Below, one piece after another: positions 38,757 to 50,119 of a stretch of DNA of 64,000 nt (position 1 is the stretch's first letter; the number at the start of each line of letters is the position of its first letter). Location of the stretch: assembly GCF_901709675.1 (NCBI RefSeq), contig NC_051106.1, forward strand, positions 1,338,001 to 1,402,000, given 5' to 3'. The DNA comes from Syngnathus acus. Lineage: Eukaryota > Chordata > Actinopteri > Syngnathiformes > Syngnathidae. The notes under the pieces are model-generated. The model was not told the DNA's origin. It was given only the letters and a program-made list of their open reading frames with translations, and ran no database searches. The translations under genes were made by a program, and so were the position numbers.

Positions 38757-40743
38757 AGTTGAGAGCGTCTGCGTAATGTTATGCTCGCATGTGATGTCGC
38801 CTCATCTTGTGCTAGCTTAGCGCTCGGGTATTCTTTAGGCTTGTATGCTAGCTGATAGTATTGTTTGTGTTCAATAATGTTCCGAGGGAACAGTCTCTTA
38901 TGTAATATTTCCATTGCTGACGACTAGATGACAAAGTGTAAACATTCATTTATTCATATTTTGTACTGCTTATAGTCATGAGTGTCAACAAAGTGTAATG
39001 TGAAAACTGGAAGCCTAGTTTTTACTGAAGATGACTCAATCAATCAAATTCTTCTTACAGAAAGCAACTGCTGTGCATTTTTGCCCATGATGATTGATTT
39101 ATATTGTTTGTTAGTTTAATTTGTTGACTGTAAATGCTCAGGCACATTCATAGCTGTCTTTGCCTTGTACGCAGACTCCAGTGAAGAAAACTTCCCAGCA
39201 TGCACCTCCTGGAACAAGTCGGCCTCGCAGCCACGAGACAACACACGAAGCAGACATCAAAAGGCAGGTGGAGTGAAACCATGAAATTACACTCAAGGTG
39301 TCAATTACACCTTAAAAGTCAGGCAAGATGGGGCCCGTCGCTGGAATCAGAACAAAAATACGAGAGGAACCCAAGGGGCGGCAACGTTGCTAATTCCTCA
39401 GTTTAATCAGAGGTCCTGAACGCCTCGTCCGACGGCGACTCCACTTATGAGGGCTTTTCCTCCTCCGGGCTTCTTCTGCTTCCACTGAAGGAGGAACACT
39501 TTTCTTCTCCTGCCTCCCTCGCTCACTCACCCACTCACTCGCTCACACACCCTTTTTTATGACTTGTGATTAATGGACGTGTGTAATGAAGCTTAAATGC
39601 TGCTCAACATCTCATTTAGTGGCGTTTCAAAGAGGTTCCAAGTGCATTTAGCGTAACTTGGAATCCAATTTTTTTTCCTCCCACATAGGAAGTGATGGAT
39701 CTGGAAACAATGTGCTCCGGGGCACAATTTTAGCCATCATAAAAGCAACGTTTAAAGTCATTTTTAAATGGCTCGTAACTGTCAGACAAGTGTAAAAAGA
39801 AGCAAGCCGCTGTTCTTGCTAAAACGAAGAAAACACGAATGAATAACCCATAAAACAACCTGAATGTTGAGTACAACTCCCTCAAAAAAAGGTTGTTTTG
39901 TGGATTATTGACGTAACTTCCAGACAGAGCAAGTCAAAGACGACGTCTGACATTTGTCGACAAGTGAGGTGGGGAAAAAGAAGCCCCATCGTTTTTCTGT
40001 CGGCACTTACGTGCACGCGTGTCTACGTGTGCACGTAAATAGTCCGAGCGCTTTCGTGACGGAATTGTCACACCAAATAGGCTGCATGTTCGGATTTTTT
40101 TTGCAAAACAATTGTGTAGTTTTTTCTTGATGTACGTCATATCAGTCGCACATTTTGAACATGAAGCAATCGCACAGGAACGAGCAGACAGGTTTTTATC
40201 ATTTACCAGCGCTAACAGAGCAGTCTTTTTGAGGGCCCTCTTTGCACAAGTCCCACCACCACGAATATTGAACGTTGTCATTGTCATTTGTGTAGACTCT
40301 ACAACAGAAAGAAATGTCAACATTGAGAGCAGCATTGCGCCACCACATCGTAAGCCTTCACTATTGTCTTTTCTAATCTACATTACAGATGTCAAACTAA
40401 TCATACCTGTCCATGGTCTTCTTGGAAACATTCATGTCTTCAAATCAGCCCCTTCCAACACAAGACTGCTATGCAATCTGTATATAACAAATTATGAACA
40501 GTGTCTCACAAGAGTGGAATTAAGTGTGGGCAAAACTGAATTGAGGCCTTATTTTCTTGTAAATCAAGCAAAAAATAACTGAAAAGTCAGTAAGTAAGTA
40601 AGGACAGCATTTCAACCAAACAGAACCCTACAGGTTCCATTTGTAAGCTGTCAAGAGCGAAGGGGGGACCATTACATCAAATATTTTGACAAACCGATTC
40701 CAAGCTTAATCGTCTGTCATTCAGTCTTGCATCCTGTTTGTCA
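38757..40743. other. Intergenic
   Basis: No supported gene. A 156-codon frame at 40112-40582 has no recognisable domain. A 10-bp inverted repeat around GTGCAC lies at 40007-40038. Confidence 0.4.
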
Positions 40744-41804
40744 TTTATTTCCTTGGACATCATGTCAAAGGTCTCCAGATCAGTCATGGGCAACCGTCCA
40801 CTCTCTGCGTCACATTATGAATGAGAGTTGAGGCTCCTCAGCCCAGGGATTGTCAGAAGGGGCTCCACGATGACCTTCAGAAACTCTGAGAATAAACAGA
40901 AATAGAAATAACATACTCACTTAAATTACTGCAGATACGACTTATACGAATTATTAATGCCTACAAAACAACAACAACAAAAAACCACTTTCTTACTTTT
41001 CCCTGTCATGGGCGTTTCACACTCACTTCCTAACTGTTGAAGAATGAAATAAATGTTAGCTGCAAGATTTAAATGAACCATTTTCCAATTATAAACTTTG
41101 CCCTGTTTGAAAAAAATGATGGCATTCTGTCTGTGCCTTTGAATGTGGTGCAATTTCATTTGGCTGTTGTACATATCCAATAAGGTTATTTTAGTATTAC
41201 TGTGTAGGAATAATATTGCTGACAAGTTATAAATGCAAGTTCGATATTGAAGATTGCAATCACAACATACACTCTTTGCATAGTCTCGACAGTAGCTATG
41301 CATACATAAGTATATTCAAACCACCAATAACGTATCAATTTCCAAAGATAACACAAGGAAGTTGTGATTACTTCTACAATCAAGAATAATTCTAAAATCA
41401 ATCTGTACCTTGTGGAGTCCGGTCAGTTTTTAATACAGATGCTCCTCTTTTCTCCAGGCTTGGAGTCTGAAAAAGAGAGAAACGGAAAAAGAAGTTGTCT
41501 GATTTGACAAGTCACCCATTAACCGCTGTTAATCACATGACACAACACAATTTTAACTTTTGAAGTGATTTGCCTTAGAGTTCCAAGCCCTGTTGAGCGC
41601 AAAACAAAGTTAGGTGCACATTTTAATGACATCGGGAAGATAAAAACATACCTTTTCACGTGCCACTCCTTGAGCTAAATCTGGAGTCGTAAATCACTAC
41701 ATGGGTGAAAAAGTGAAATTACATCTTTGCCATGCCATCAGAAAATCTCAAATTTGTGATCTATACTTACTGTTTGATCTTGTTTTTTTTCTTATAGTAG
41801 CCAT
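40744..41804 (-). CDS. Possible unrecognised five-exon small gene (about 74 residues)
   Basis: On the minus strand five short exons chain with consistent phases and GT-AG boundaries: 41804-41771 (start), 41680-41652, 41466-41409, 41029-40997 and 40885-40815 (TAA). An AATAAA on the same strand lies at 40749-40744. The start context is ATCACCATGG, a strong Kozak match, and the first donor is GTAAGT. The product is basic at the N-terminus (MATIRKKTRS), has three Thr-Pro dipeptides in its middle (TPSL, TPQ, ETPM) and ends FLKVIVEPLLTIPGLRSLN. I recognise no family. Weak points: the acceptor of exon 2 (a stronger one at 41697 leads to a stop) and the choice between two acceptors for exon 4. The real gene could have further exons. 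Confidence 0.45.
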
Positions 41805-41874
41805 GGTGATTTTTTAAAGCGAGCTGCTGACATCTGCAAAAGCAATGCCATTATTTACATTAGATTTGAAATCA

Positions 41875-42234
41875 CATCCATCCATTTTCTATACCGCTTG
41901 TCCTCACAGGGGTCGCGGGCGTCCCGGAGCCTATCCCAGCAGTTATCGGGCAATAGGCGGGGGACACTCTGAACCGGTTGCCCGCCGATCACAGGGCACA
42001 CAGAGACGAACAACCATCCGCACTCGCACTTACACCTAGGGGCAATTTGGCGTGCTCAATTGGCCTAAAAGCGTGTTTTTTGGATGTGGGAGGAAACCAG
42101 AGTGCCCGGAGAAAACCCACGCGGGCACGGGGAGAACATGCAAACTCCACACTGGGAGGGTCGGAGGTGGAATCGATCCGGCACCCTCCTAACTGTGAGG
42201 CGGACGTGTTAACCAGTGCCCCACCGAGCCGCCT
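41875..42234 (+). repeat. Dispersed CCATCCATCCATTTTC repeat, copy B
   Basis: Fuller copy of the repeat at 25681-25994, with CTATACCGCTTGTCCTCA, GAGCCTATCCCAGCAG, GCAATAGGCGGGGGAC, GAAAACCCACGCGGGCACGG and the ending CACCGAGCCGCCT. It lies about 70 bp upstream of the start of the possible small gene. Confidence 0.85.
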
Positions 42235-43579
42235 CTTGTCAAAAATAACATTAGCTTTTTAAATGTAGCCAATCATACCGTTATAAACTCCCAAACTTGA
42301 CTGACTCAAACGTGTGTTCTACATGATTTTATTGAAAACAAGCTGGTACTGTCTACCGTATGGCATCGGTTTCCGGTTTCCACTCAAGGCGTGCGCGCTC
42401 CCGCGGGATACAGATTTCTACTTTGGAACAACACCTGACAGCCGAGCTTCTTGCTGCCTGCTCGCGGCAAACACTCACAGATACAACATGAGAAAAGAGA
42501 AGACGTCACTTTCTGTCTATTTGAGTTTATGAAAGTTTTGCAAAATAGTTTGCCGTGATGTCACTAAAGTTCGCAGCAAAGTGACGCCCGCGTTGCCCCG
42601 ACTCATCCGCCGAGCTGCTGTCAGCAGCACCTGCACTTTCTGTCATGTGACCTGGCGCCGCCACCTGAGGGCCAATCACAGCTCACGGTGAGACCGCGCC
42701 TTATACGCGTGCGTGATTGCGTGCGCGCGCGCGTGTGTGTGTGTGTGTGTGTGTGTGGTTGCCACTGTCTGACTCGTCTGAACATGAAAACAGCGAGAGG
42801 GAGAGAGAGCGCGCAAACCATCGGGCGTTAAGCACTTCAAATAACGACTTGATGCCAGACCACACACGTGGAACACATGCGCGCGCGTACAAACTGAAAA
42901 CAACATCACTGCTCAATGCTCACGTCTGTGAGCTGATTTTTATTTTTCCTGTCAGTTGAATTGAATGCTGTTTTTTCACATGTTGTTCTTGTTCCAGCCC
43001 ACAGAGGGCAGTCTAGTGTTGTGTAAGATTTGCGGGATTTCTAAAGGCTCAAATTTGTCTAAAGTAATGGCAACAAAAGTGAGCAGGCTCAAAGTGTCAA
43101 TATTTGGAGCTATCTCTCATGCAGTGCTGCATGAAAACTCCCACTTGAGGAAGCCCTGAGCTATTCAACTGGCTTTGGGCCCCAAGATATGCTGGGACAG
43201 TCCGTACTGTTACACTTCTTTTGCTACTCTCTGGACATGGTCACATTTCTCAGTGCTCCTCTACTTCCTGTCCAGAAAAACAAAAATGTCTGTTTCTCGG
43301 GTCTTGAAGTACTTCATGGTTGTCTGATAGCGACATGAAACGTCTGCCAAATGTGAGGGACGTCGACAGTTGGCCAAACTTACTTGTAGAAACGCAGGAA
43401 TTAATTTTTTTGCCATTCTGTTGTTTACGTGCTTCTCGAGTTGAGTTATGGCTTGCGCTTTCCTGTTTTTCTCATTGTATTCCCGAAAAGGGACAAGAGG
43501 AGGAGCATGAACTCCCACGTCCTCCCCGAAAGCCTCTAAAACATCCCAGCTGTGCACATTTGTAAGTTGAAGTTCGACC
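42235..43579. other. Region between the small gene and cfd
   Basis: At 42390-42700 there is a GC-rich patch with GTCATGTGAC and an ATTGG/CCAAT word (42672-42676). It could be a promoter for the minus-strand gene. A CGCG/GT microsatellite lies at 42719-42757. No exon is supported here. Confidence 0.4.
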
Positions 43580-44912
43580 ATGCTGGGCGATAAGACGCTG
43601 GCGGCTGCGGGGATCTTTTTGGTGGGGCTCTTCTCGCTCGGTAAGTCGGTCAAGGCGCAGACGGACGTGTCGTTCTTTGGGCATTGGGCTGACGTGTGTT
43701 CTCTGCGTTCAGGGGAGGGCATCATCGGGGGCAGGGAGGCAGCGGCCCACTCTCGGCCTTACATGGCATCCATCCAAGTGGCCGAGGGAGATGGGATGAA
43801 GCACGAGTGCGGAGGCTTCGCTGTGGCCGACCAGTGGGTGATGACGGCTGTGCACTGTCTGCCCACAGGGTGAGATTCTGCAGCTTCTTTAAAGTTGAAA
43901 AGCACCCACAAGATCGGCTGGCAATTTTTCCAGTAATATCACGATACCGACGTTTAGAAATGGGCATAGTCAAAGAAAAATGGAGGAATTGTATTTAACT
44001 TTATTTTATTTTGTTTTATTTTATTTTATTTTGGGATTGCTGGGTCTCCATCTGAACAGAGCCAACGGCAGAAAGGTTGTCCTGGGCGTTCACTCGCTGA
44101 GTCAAGCTGAGGACACCAAACAGACGTTTGAGATCCTGGAGCTCCACAGTCACCCTCAGTACAACCCGGACAACTACGACAACGACATCGCTCTCATCAA
44201 AGTAAGCCTGCCTCCTGGAAAATCCCCTCTCATGATGGTCCAACCGAGTTATTTCGATCGTAGCTGGACCGCCCGTTCAACGCCTCTGAGTCGGTCAAGT
44301 CGGTGGCCTTCCTGCGAGCCGGCGGCGTCAACCCCGGCACGGATGCCGAGGTGGAGACGGCCGGTTGGGGCTCCCTGGACAACCTGGGCTCCAGACCCGA
44401 CATGCTGCAGGAGGCGCTCATCCAGGTGGTGAGCTCCACCCGCTGCCGACGGAGCGACTACTTTGGCAGGAAGTTCACTACCAACATGATATGCGCTCAC
44501 AAGCTGTGCCCGGAGCCTTGCAACCAGCCGCACAAAATGGAGGACTCCTGTGACGTGAGTGGACGGACAAACTGGATTGATAAGATCAAAAACGGCTCTC
44601 GTGTTCGGAATTCCTCATTTTCACGGTTTATGACGGTTGCTTGGCAAGTCATTGTATGAAAACAAAGAGCTCAACATGAACCCCTCCCCCCCCCCCCCAA
44701 AAGTTCTAACCTCTTCACTTTTGAATTTAGTTTTTGCCACGTGTTTTTAGGGCGACTCCGGCGGTCCTCTGCTCTACAACGGCGTGGTGGTCGGCATCAC
44801 GTCCAACGGTGGCAAAAAGTGTGGCCAGATCAAGAAACCGGGCATCTACACGATCATCTCGCACTACAGTGAGTGGATCGATGGCGTCATGGGCCTTGGG
44901 CCAGACGCCTGA
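43580..44912 (+). CDS. cfd: Complement factor D (adipsin), serine protease
   Basis: Secreted S1-family protease that cleaves factor B bound to C3b in the alternative complement pathway. Five exons, 43580-43640, 43713-43869, 44060-44201, 44264-44554 and 44751-44912, give 270 residues. Residues 1-21 form a signal peptide, and the mature start IIGGREAAAHSRPYMAS is close to human ILGGREAEAHARPYMAS. Catalytic residues are H68 (TAVHC; Val replaces the usual Ala), D115 (DNDIAL) and S220 (GDSGGP). D214 sits at the specificity position 189. The ending KKPGIYTIISHYSEWID is typical. There is no Arg or Lys before the mature Ile, unlike human pro-factor D. ATTAAA at 45004-45009 is a likely polyadenylation signal. 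It lies tail to tail with the GIMAP gene, 219 bp apart. Confidence 0.93.
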
Positions 44913-45131
44913 CCATGCAATAGTAACGCTCACATAATTAGCAGCACTTAACGCTTTCACGTTGTCTCGTTGTTGCAGCACGAGCAGACGAGAAAATGCA
45001 GCCATTAAATGTCAATGACACAAAAGGCCAGTCTTGTTTGTTAATGGTCATATCTGACACATATTGAATCAAATCCACAAAATGGCTACAACCTAATCCT
45101 CTATGAGCAGGAAGTTGTCCTCCCAGGCTGC

Positions 45132-46960
45132 TCACTCGGTGCCTGCCATAACTTTCTTCCTGTCCTGGAGCTCCTGTGTCGAGAACCTCTTGATGACGTG
45201 TCCCCGTCCTCCGTGGGCCGCCGCCAGCTTGTCTATGCCCACCATCAGCTCCCTCACCTGGGGGTAACTCAGAGCGTCGTGGGGAGCGGCGAGGCTGAGC
45301 TCGTAGTAGCGGCTGCCGCAGCGTCGGAGCAGCTCGCGGAGCGCCGCGTGGGCCCCTGCCACGTAGTGGTGGACCCTCTGAGAGCGCTTGGGCTGCTGCT
45401 GATCCATGTGGACGAACAGCACCATTGCATGTTCCGAGGCGTCCCTGCCAAAGACCTTGTGCAGGTGTGCCAGCATCAGGCTTTCACACTGGGTGAAGCG
45501 GCCCACCTGGAGAACCAGCAGGTAGACGTGGGGCCCTGGGAGCGCCAGAGCCACGCAGTCCTTCACCATCTCCAGATTCTCCACGCCGTCTTCGTCCCAC
45601 AGCTCAGGAGTGTCCACCAGAACCAGCCTCCTGCCCGGCCCACGGATTTCCCGCCGGGCACACGACAGGGTGGGCTGGGTGGTCTCGCGGTCTGACCCGG
45701 AATCAGGGTAGCGGTTACCCGCTTGCGCCGAGATGATGTTGAGGGCCGACGTCTTACCACTGCCGGACAAGCCCAGCAGCACCACGGACAACTTGCTTGG
45801 GTCGTCTACAAACAAAACCAAAAAGGTTTATTGTTGTTAATTCCTGTGCGATTGTGTTAGTTTGTCTACTTGCCCGTTAGTTTCATTTGCCATAACTTGC
45901 CACATGACTTGCAGCAGAATATTCTCAATGTAATGCGCATGACTGCCACCTAGAGGACTGAAGTGGACTAGTCGGTAATATTGAAAAACAATTCCACTTT
46001 GGGGTCCAGATTTAGTCGTTGTTTAGCAAGGCAAGAAAATTAGTCGTATCTTCTTGGATTAGTTACTACCGTCATCGGGCTTGTTGTGGAGTTGCAAGGT
46101 GGCCTGGTGGCTGATCACAGCCTCTTCCAGGCTCTCCTTCTTGGCCTCGTAGCACCTCCTCTCAGTCGCCTCCTGACGCCTTTCCTCGGTGTGCTTGGCC
46201 CTAAGCTCCTCGACCTCCTTGGCTCTGCGCTCCTCTCGCTGCACCAACATCTGCCCGCAGACCTTGGCTTTTTCCCCGGCCTCGCGCGCTTTCTGTCTCA
46301 GCAGCTCAATGGCCGTGTCCTCGGTGCTCCTGCGCTTGGCCTCGTGCAGCATGGCCACCGCCGCCGCTGTTCTCGGCCAGCGAGTAGTTCACCATGCTGA
46401 CCAGGGCGCCGACTTTTTCCCTGGTCGCCGACGCGGTGAGGCGGCAGTAGCGTCCGTCGCAGGCATTTATCAGCTCCAATAGGGCGTCGTCCAGCATGTC
46501 CACTGTCTTCCCGTCTTCCAAAGAGACCACCACCAGGTACTTGATGGCTTCAGCTCCAAAGTGAATTTGAAGGAGCTTCACCAGGTGCATTTGCCCCGCC
46601 GTGTAAAGTCCACCCCGGATCAAGAGCAGGAAGGCGGCGATCCCGTCTGCGTAAGACTCAAAGTGTCCGCTCACGGCCTGGCCGACAACCTCGTCTGTGG
46701 CGTCTTGCAGGAGGTCGGCACGGTGCACACTGACCACGCGGTTGTCCAGAACCAATTCAAAGCAGAACTGCTTGGATCCCTGTGAGGTCAGCTCTTTGTC
46801 CACCGTGCTCTCCCTGAGCAGGGACACCAGGGAGGACCACTCATCATCTGTGGAGAGGACTACCATGCCTCGCTTGGCATCTGCAAGAAAACCAAAACAT
46901 CTGACAAACAACAAAGCAGATGATGTTCATCACTAAGAACGGACCCTTACTGTAAGACAT
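45132..46960 (-). CDS. GIMAP-family (AIG1) GTPase with a second degenerate AIG1 domain
   Basis: Immune-associated GTPase family; members act on lymphocyte and organelle membranes. Exons on the minus strand: 46960-46951 (start, ATGTCTTACA then GTAAGG), 46880-46070 and 45805-45132. The C-terminal domain is canonical: P-loop GLSGSGKT, G3 DTPELWD (Glu where DxxG has Gly), PGPHVYLLVLQVGRFT and an atypical VHMD at G4. Exon 2 encodes an AIG1-like fold without a P-loop (FLLLIRGGLYTAGQMHLVKL, AIKYLVVVSLEDGK). A charged coiled coil follows (EERRAKEVEELRAKHTEERR). Exon 2 is 811 nt; phase bookkeeping and the translation both show one extra base (or two missing) near 46360-46370, in a GGC run. Uncorrected, translation stops soon after 46310. 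The first exon is short and less certain. Expected product is about 495 residues. Confidence 0.87.
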
Positions 46961-49184
46961 GATTCTCGCAGCTTTCAGATGCTTGTTGTTTGTCCGAAAC
47001 AACCCGAGCGACTGGACTGGATCCGCCGGCTCCGCAACAACTTGCTAAATGTCTTCAAGACAATGTGACCCACCCCCACTCCCACCCACCCATCAAGGAA
47101 GTGCATTCCTGCTTCAAGTGGAACACAACGCAGCAGATAGCGATCAAATGTACCTTTCTCCGGATTCTTACAAGCAGCAACTTGGCACAAGAATGTGGTC
47201 ACACTACTCATAGTCTTCACAATCATTCCATATCTGATGGTCTTTCTGCATCTTGGCAAGTTTCTGCAGCATTTTTTCCTGCGCAGCATCGCCGAGAAGC
47301 CGTCCGACCACTTGGGAGCGCTCTTCCCCTGAGCGTGGGCTCAAGCAAACGGGGCGACAATGTGGGCTTTGACGAGACGACATAGTGCACTTTTTTGTGC
47401 TGACCTTGCGTGACTGTGCGTGCGAGTGGACGTGTGTGCGCGTGCGTGCGAAAGGTTGTCGTCAGCGTCATTAGCGGGCTTCCAGGAAGCCACAAGGAAA
47501 CGCAGGGAAGAAAAAAAAAAAAAAAGGGGCCACCGGGCCACCTACTTCCTGGTTCGATTCAACAAAGAGTACAGAAGGTGGGAAAACACATTGTGCTTGC
47601 TTGGACGTTTGTTCTGCTCGATAGTAAAAGTTCGCACGAGTAATATTTGTTAATTTATATAGCGAATGCTTATGCTTAAGTGGCAAATTATGATGTTGTG
47701 GTGTTTATTTTTTAATCATTGATATATGAGGTAATTTATTCGTTGATTTATTGTGAATAATAAAACAACAACTTAAATGAGAGAAAAACGAAAAAAATAT
47801 ATATTATTTTAATATTTTTTTTATATCTTGTAACAACTGCAAGAAACAGCCGTGAATTGGATACGAAAACAAATGAGCTTGCCAAAACACGTTTCCCTGC
47901 ATCTGTCGGACTGAAGGACGGGGCCAAATGTTGGTCATGAGTTGTGGTGGCTTTTCAGCAGGAGGTCACGTGACGCTTTTATAGCTATTGCAAGTCAAGG
48001 CGGCTCAGCCTTACATTTAATCTGCCGCTCTTTGTGTGGGGACGCGTGCCGGCTTTAGACGGAGCTGGACTGAGCCGCACATGGCGCGCCACTCCACTTA
48101 AAACTCTTTCTGCGGCACCGATGCGGCGCTGAGTCGTGGATGTTAGCGCATGATTTTTTTTTCCGGGAACTTGTGAATCACATGCAATGCACGAGCTGAC
48201 TATTTAAGGCGTGGGACATCTATACGTTCCGCCAGCCGTGATGTTAATTAGCTGGACCCGTCTGTCACATTGCCCACCGAATCCACGAGAGCCACTTGTG
48301 TGTGTAGCGACCCCTCCACCACCACCACCACCACAACCACCACACGCCGCCATCCTCAGCCAAGCTTATCAGTCATGATCCATTTTTTGTGATGGATGCA
48401 GACAGCTCATTACATGAGAATAGGGAAGATAAATGCCTTTCAAATGACCGATACGGCTAATGGATGGAGGGGGCCACTAATGCCCCAACTGGCATTCCTG
48501 TTCCGCAGTCGATCAGTTTTGGAGTCGGAATTCAGGGACGCTGACGTCACCGGCGAAAATGTCTGATAGCAAGCCAGCGAGCACCACATGCGCACGACGT
48601 CTTTTTAATTTGTGATTGGAGCGAGGCTGCTTTCATGAGTGACTCGCTTGTGTTTGGAGATTTCAGCCCCTCAAGACTATTTCATTTAGGAGCATGAAAT
48701 TCACTCACGATGTCTCTCATGAGGAGACGTCTACAAAAAGTCTCTAAACTTTGTCCAAATTGGCTCTTGCCATGGTGTTCTCCGGGGCGGCAGCAGAGCA
48801 AAAGCATCCCTTCCTGCCAACCCTACGACCATACTACCCCTCCTACATTTTCAGTCGCCTCTAAAATGTCCTCCATTAGGATCATGATGACACCGTCCCA
48901 ATGAGCCTCCTTTATGTTCTCCTGTAAATCCCACTTTACTGCTCGCCACTTTACGACTTGGTGTCCTTTGCGTCACGCCATGGTCTTGTCATGGCACTTG
49001 CATATACGCAGCTGCCTCCCCTAACCTGTAAACCCCCAACCTCGTAACTCCGAAGCCAACCTCGTAACTCTTGCATTCTGATTCCTACACCGGTGGTGCG
49101 CAAACTATGGCACGTGGGCAATTTGCGACCCACCGTCCTTTTTCTGCGGCCCGGGACACATACTAAAATTGACATTTTAGATGC
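46961..49184. other. Upstream of the GIMAP gene; intergenic
   Basis: No supported coding exon. AT-rich at 47640-47880. The segment 48230-48480 (TTAATTAGCTGG to GGCTAATGG) looks less random than its flanks and may be a conserved noncoding element. Confidence 0.4.
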
Positions 49185-49560
49185 TGCCACTGATCCAAAA
49201 ATAATCTCTTCTGACCAAAATTACAGACTTCTTGTGTCTTTTCAAGCATGGCGTCTTTTGACTTCATTATGAGTCATGATAGACATTCCTACCAAAACGT
49301 CATGTTGCTGAGCGAAAGTGGCTAATTCTATTCTCAAGATAGACATGCCTGGCAAATTATATGGGGTGAAGAGAAAGCTAGCTTTTGGGCCTGAGTATTT
49401 TGTTCAATTGTACAGGCTGCTACCAAAACAAAATGTCTGCTTCAAACCAAGATGGCAGACAACGTGTGCCCCATTGGAGAGTTTCTTTCTGGTCTGGTGA
49501 TGGACATGTCTAGCAAATGTCATGTTTGCTGAAACAAACTGCCCATGTTGGTCTCTTCAA
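49185..49560. repeat. Dispersed repeat family, copy 6
   Basis: Contains GACTTCTTGTGTCTTTTCAA, CATGGCGTCTTTTGAC, GATAGACATTCCTACCAAAA, ATAGACATGCCTGGCAAATT and AAACCAAGATGGCAGAC; several successive units. Confidence 0.6.
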
Positions 49561-50007
49561 GCAGTTTTATTTACTCAGGAACGAGGCCAGCGAGGACATT
49601 TGATAATGCTCAAATATGGAGATTAACTACTAAAAAGTTCAGCCTTGTGCCAGAATATAATCTTGGGAGAAGAGGAGAGGAGAGGAGAGGAGGGGAGGGG
49701 AAGGGGGGGGGGCTGCTCTGAGCATTGAGGCATGAAGACTGTCTGGAACAGGCCCAGACGGGAAGGCGATCCCCGTGTGCTACATGGCAACGGGTGTGTG
49801 CGGCCAAGAGCTTGTTACCGGGCTGTGAGCGGGCAGCTGCCGAGAGAACACAAGATGCCCGCCGGGCTTTGCAGTAATCGGCGCGCCACCTCTGACAATT
49901 ACACATAGTTCAATTAAAGAGGTGCACCCTCTTGGATTTCACACACCCCAAAAAACTTTGCCCTCGACCTTTTGCACAAAGATGCTGACTTGTGACTTTT
50001 GTTTCAG

Positions 50008-50119
50008 GTGCAACGGGCGCTTCCGCTCCAGTTCCGGTTCCTCGGTCCTCAACCACATTCGCGCAGCCTTCAGTCGGCCCCTGGAGAAGCCTTTCTTTGT
50101 TCACCGCTGTCAAGATAAA
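50008..50119 (+). other. Orphan exon-like segment
   Basis: 112 bp preceded by CTTTTGTTTCAG and followed by GTGAGG. One frame is fully open (CNGRFRSSSGSSVLNHIRAA, continuing to HRCQDK). No partner exons were found and no family is recognised. It may be chance. Confidence 0.2.

Noticed and set aside
40112-40582. 156-codon plus-strand frame
   Set aside because: No recognisable domain, repeat or splice context; an overlapping minus-strand frame of similar length suggests chance.
45198-46785. Plus-strand frames opposite the GIMAP gene
   Set aside because: Shadows of the minus-strand coding exons, which carry the recognisable GTPase motifs.
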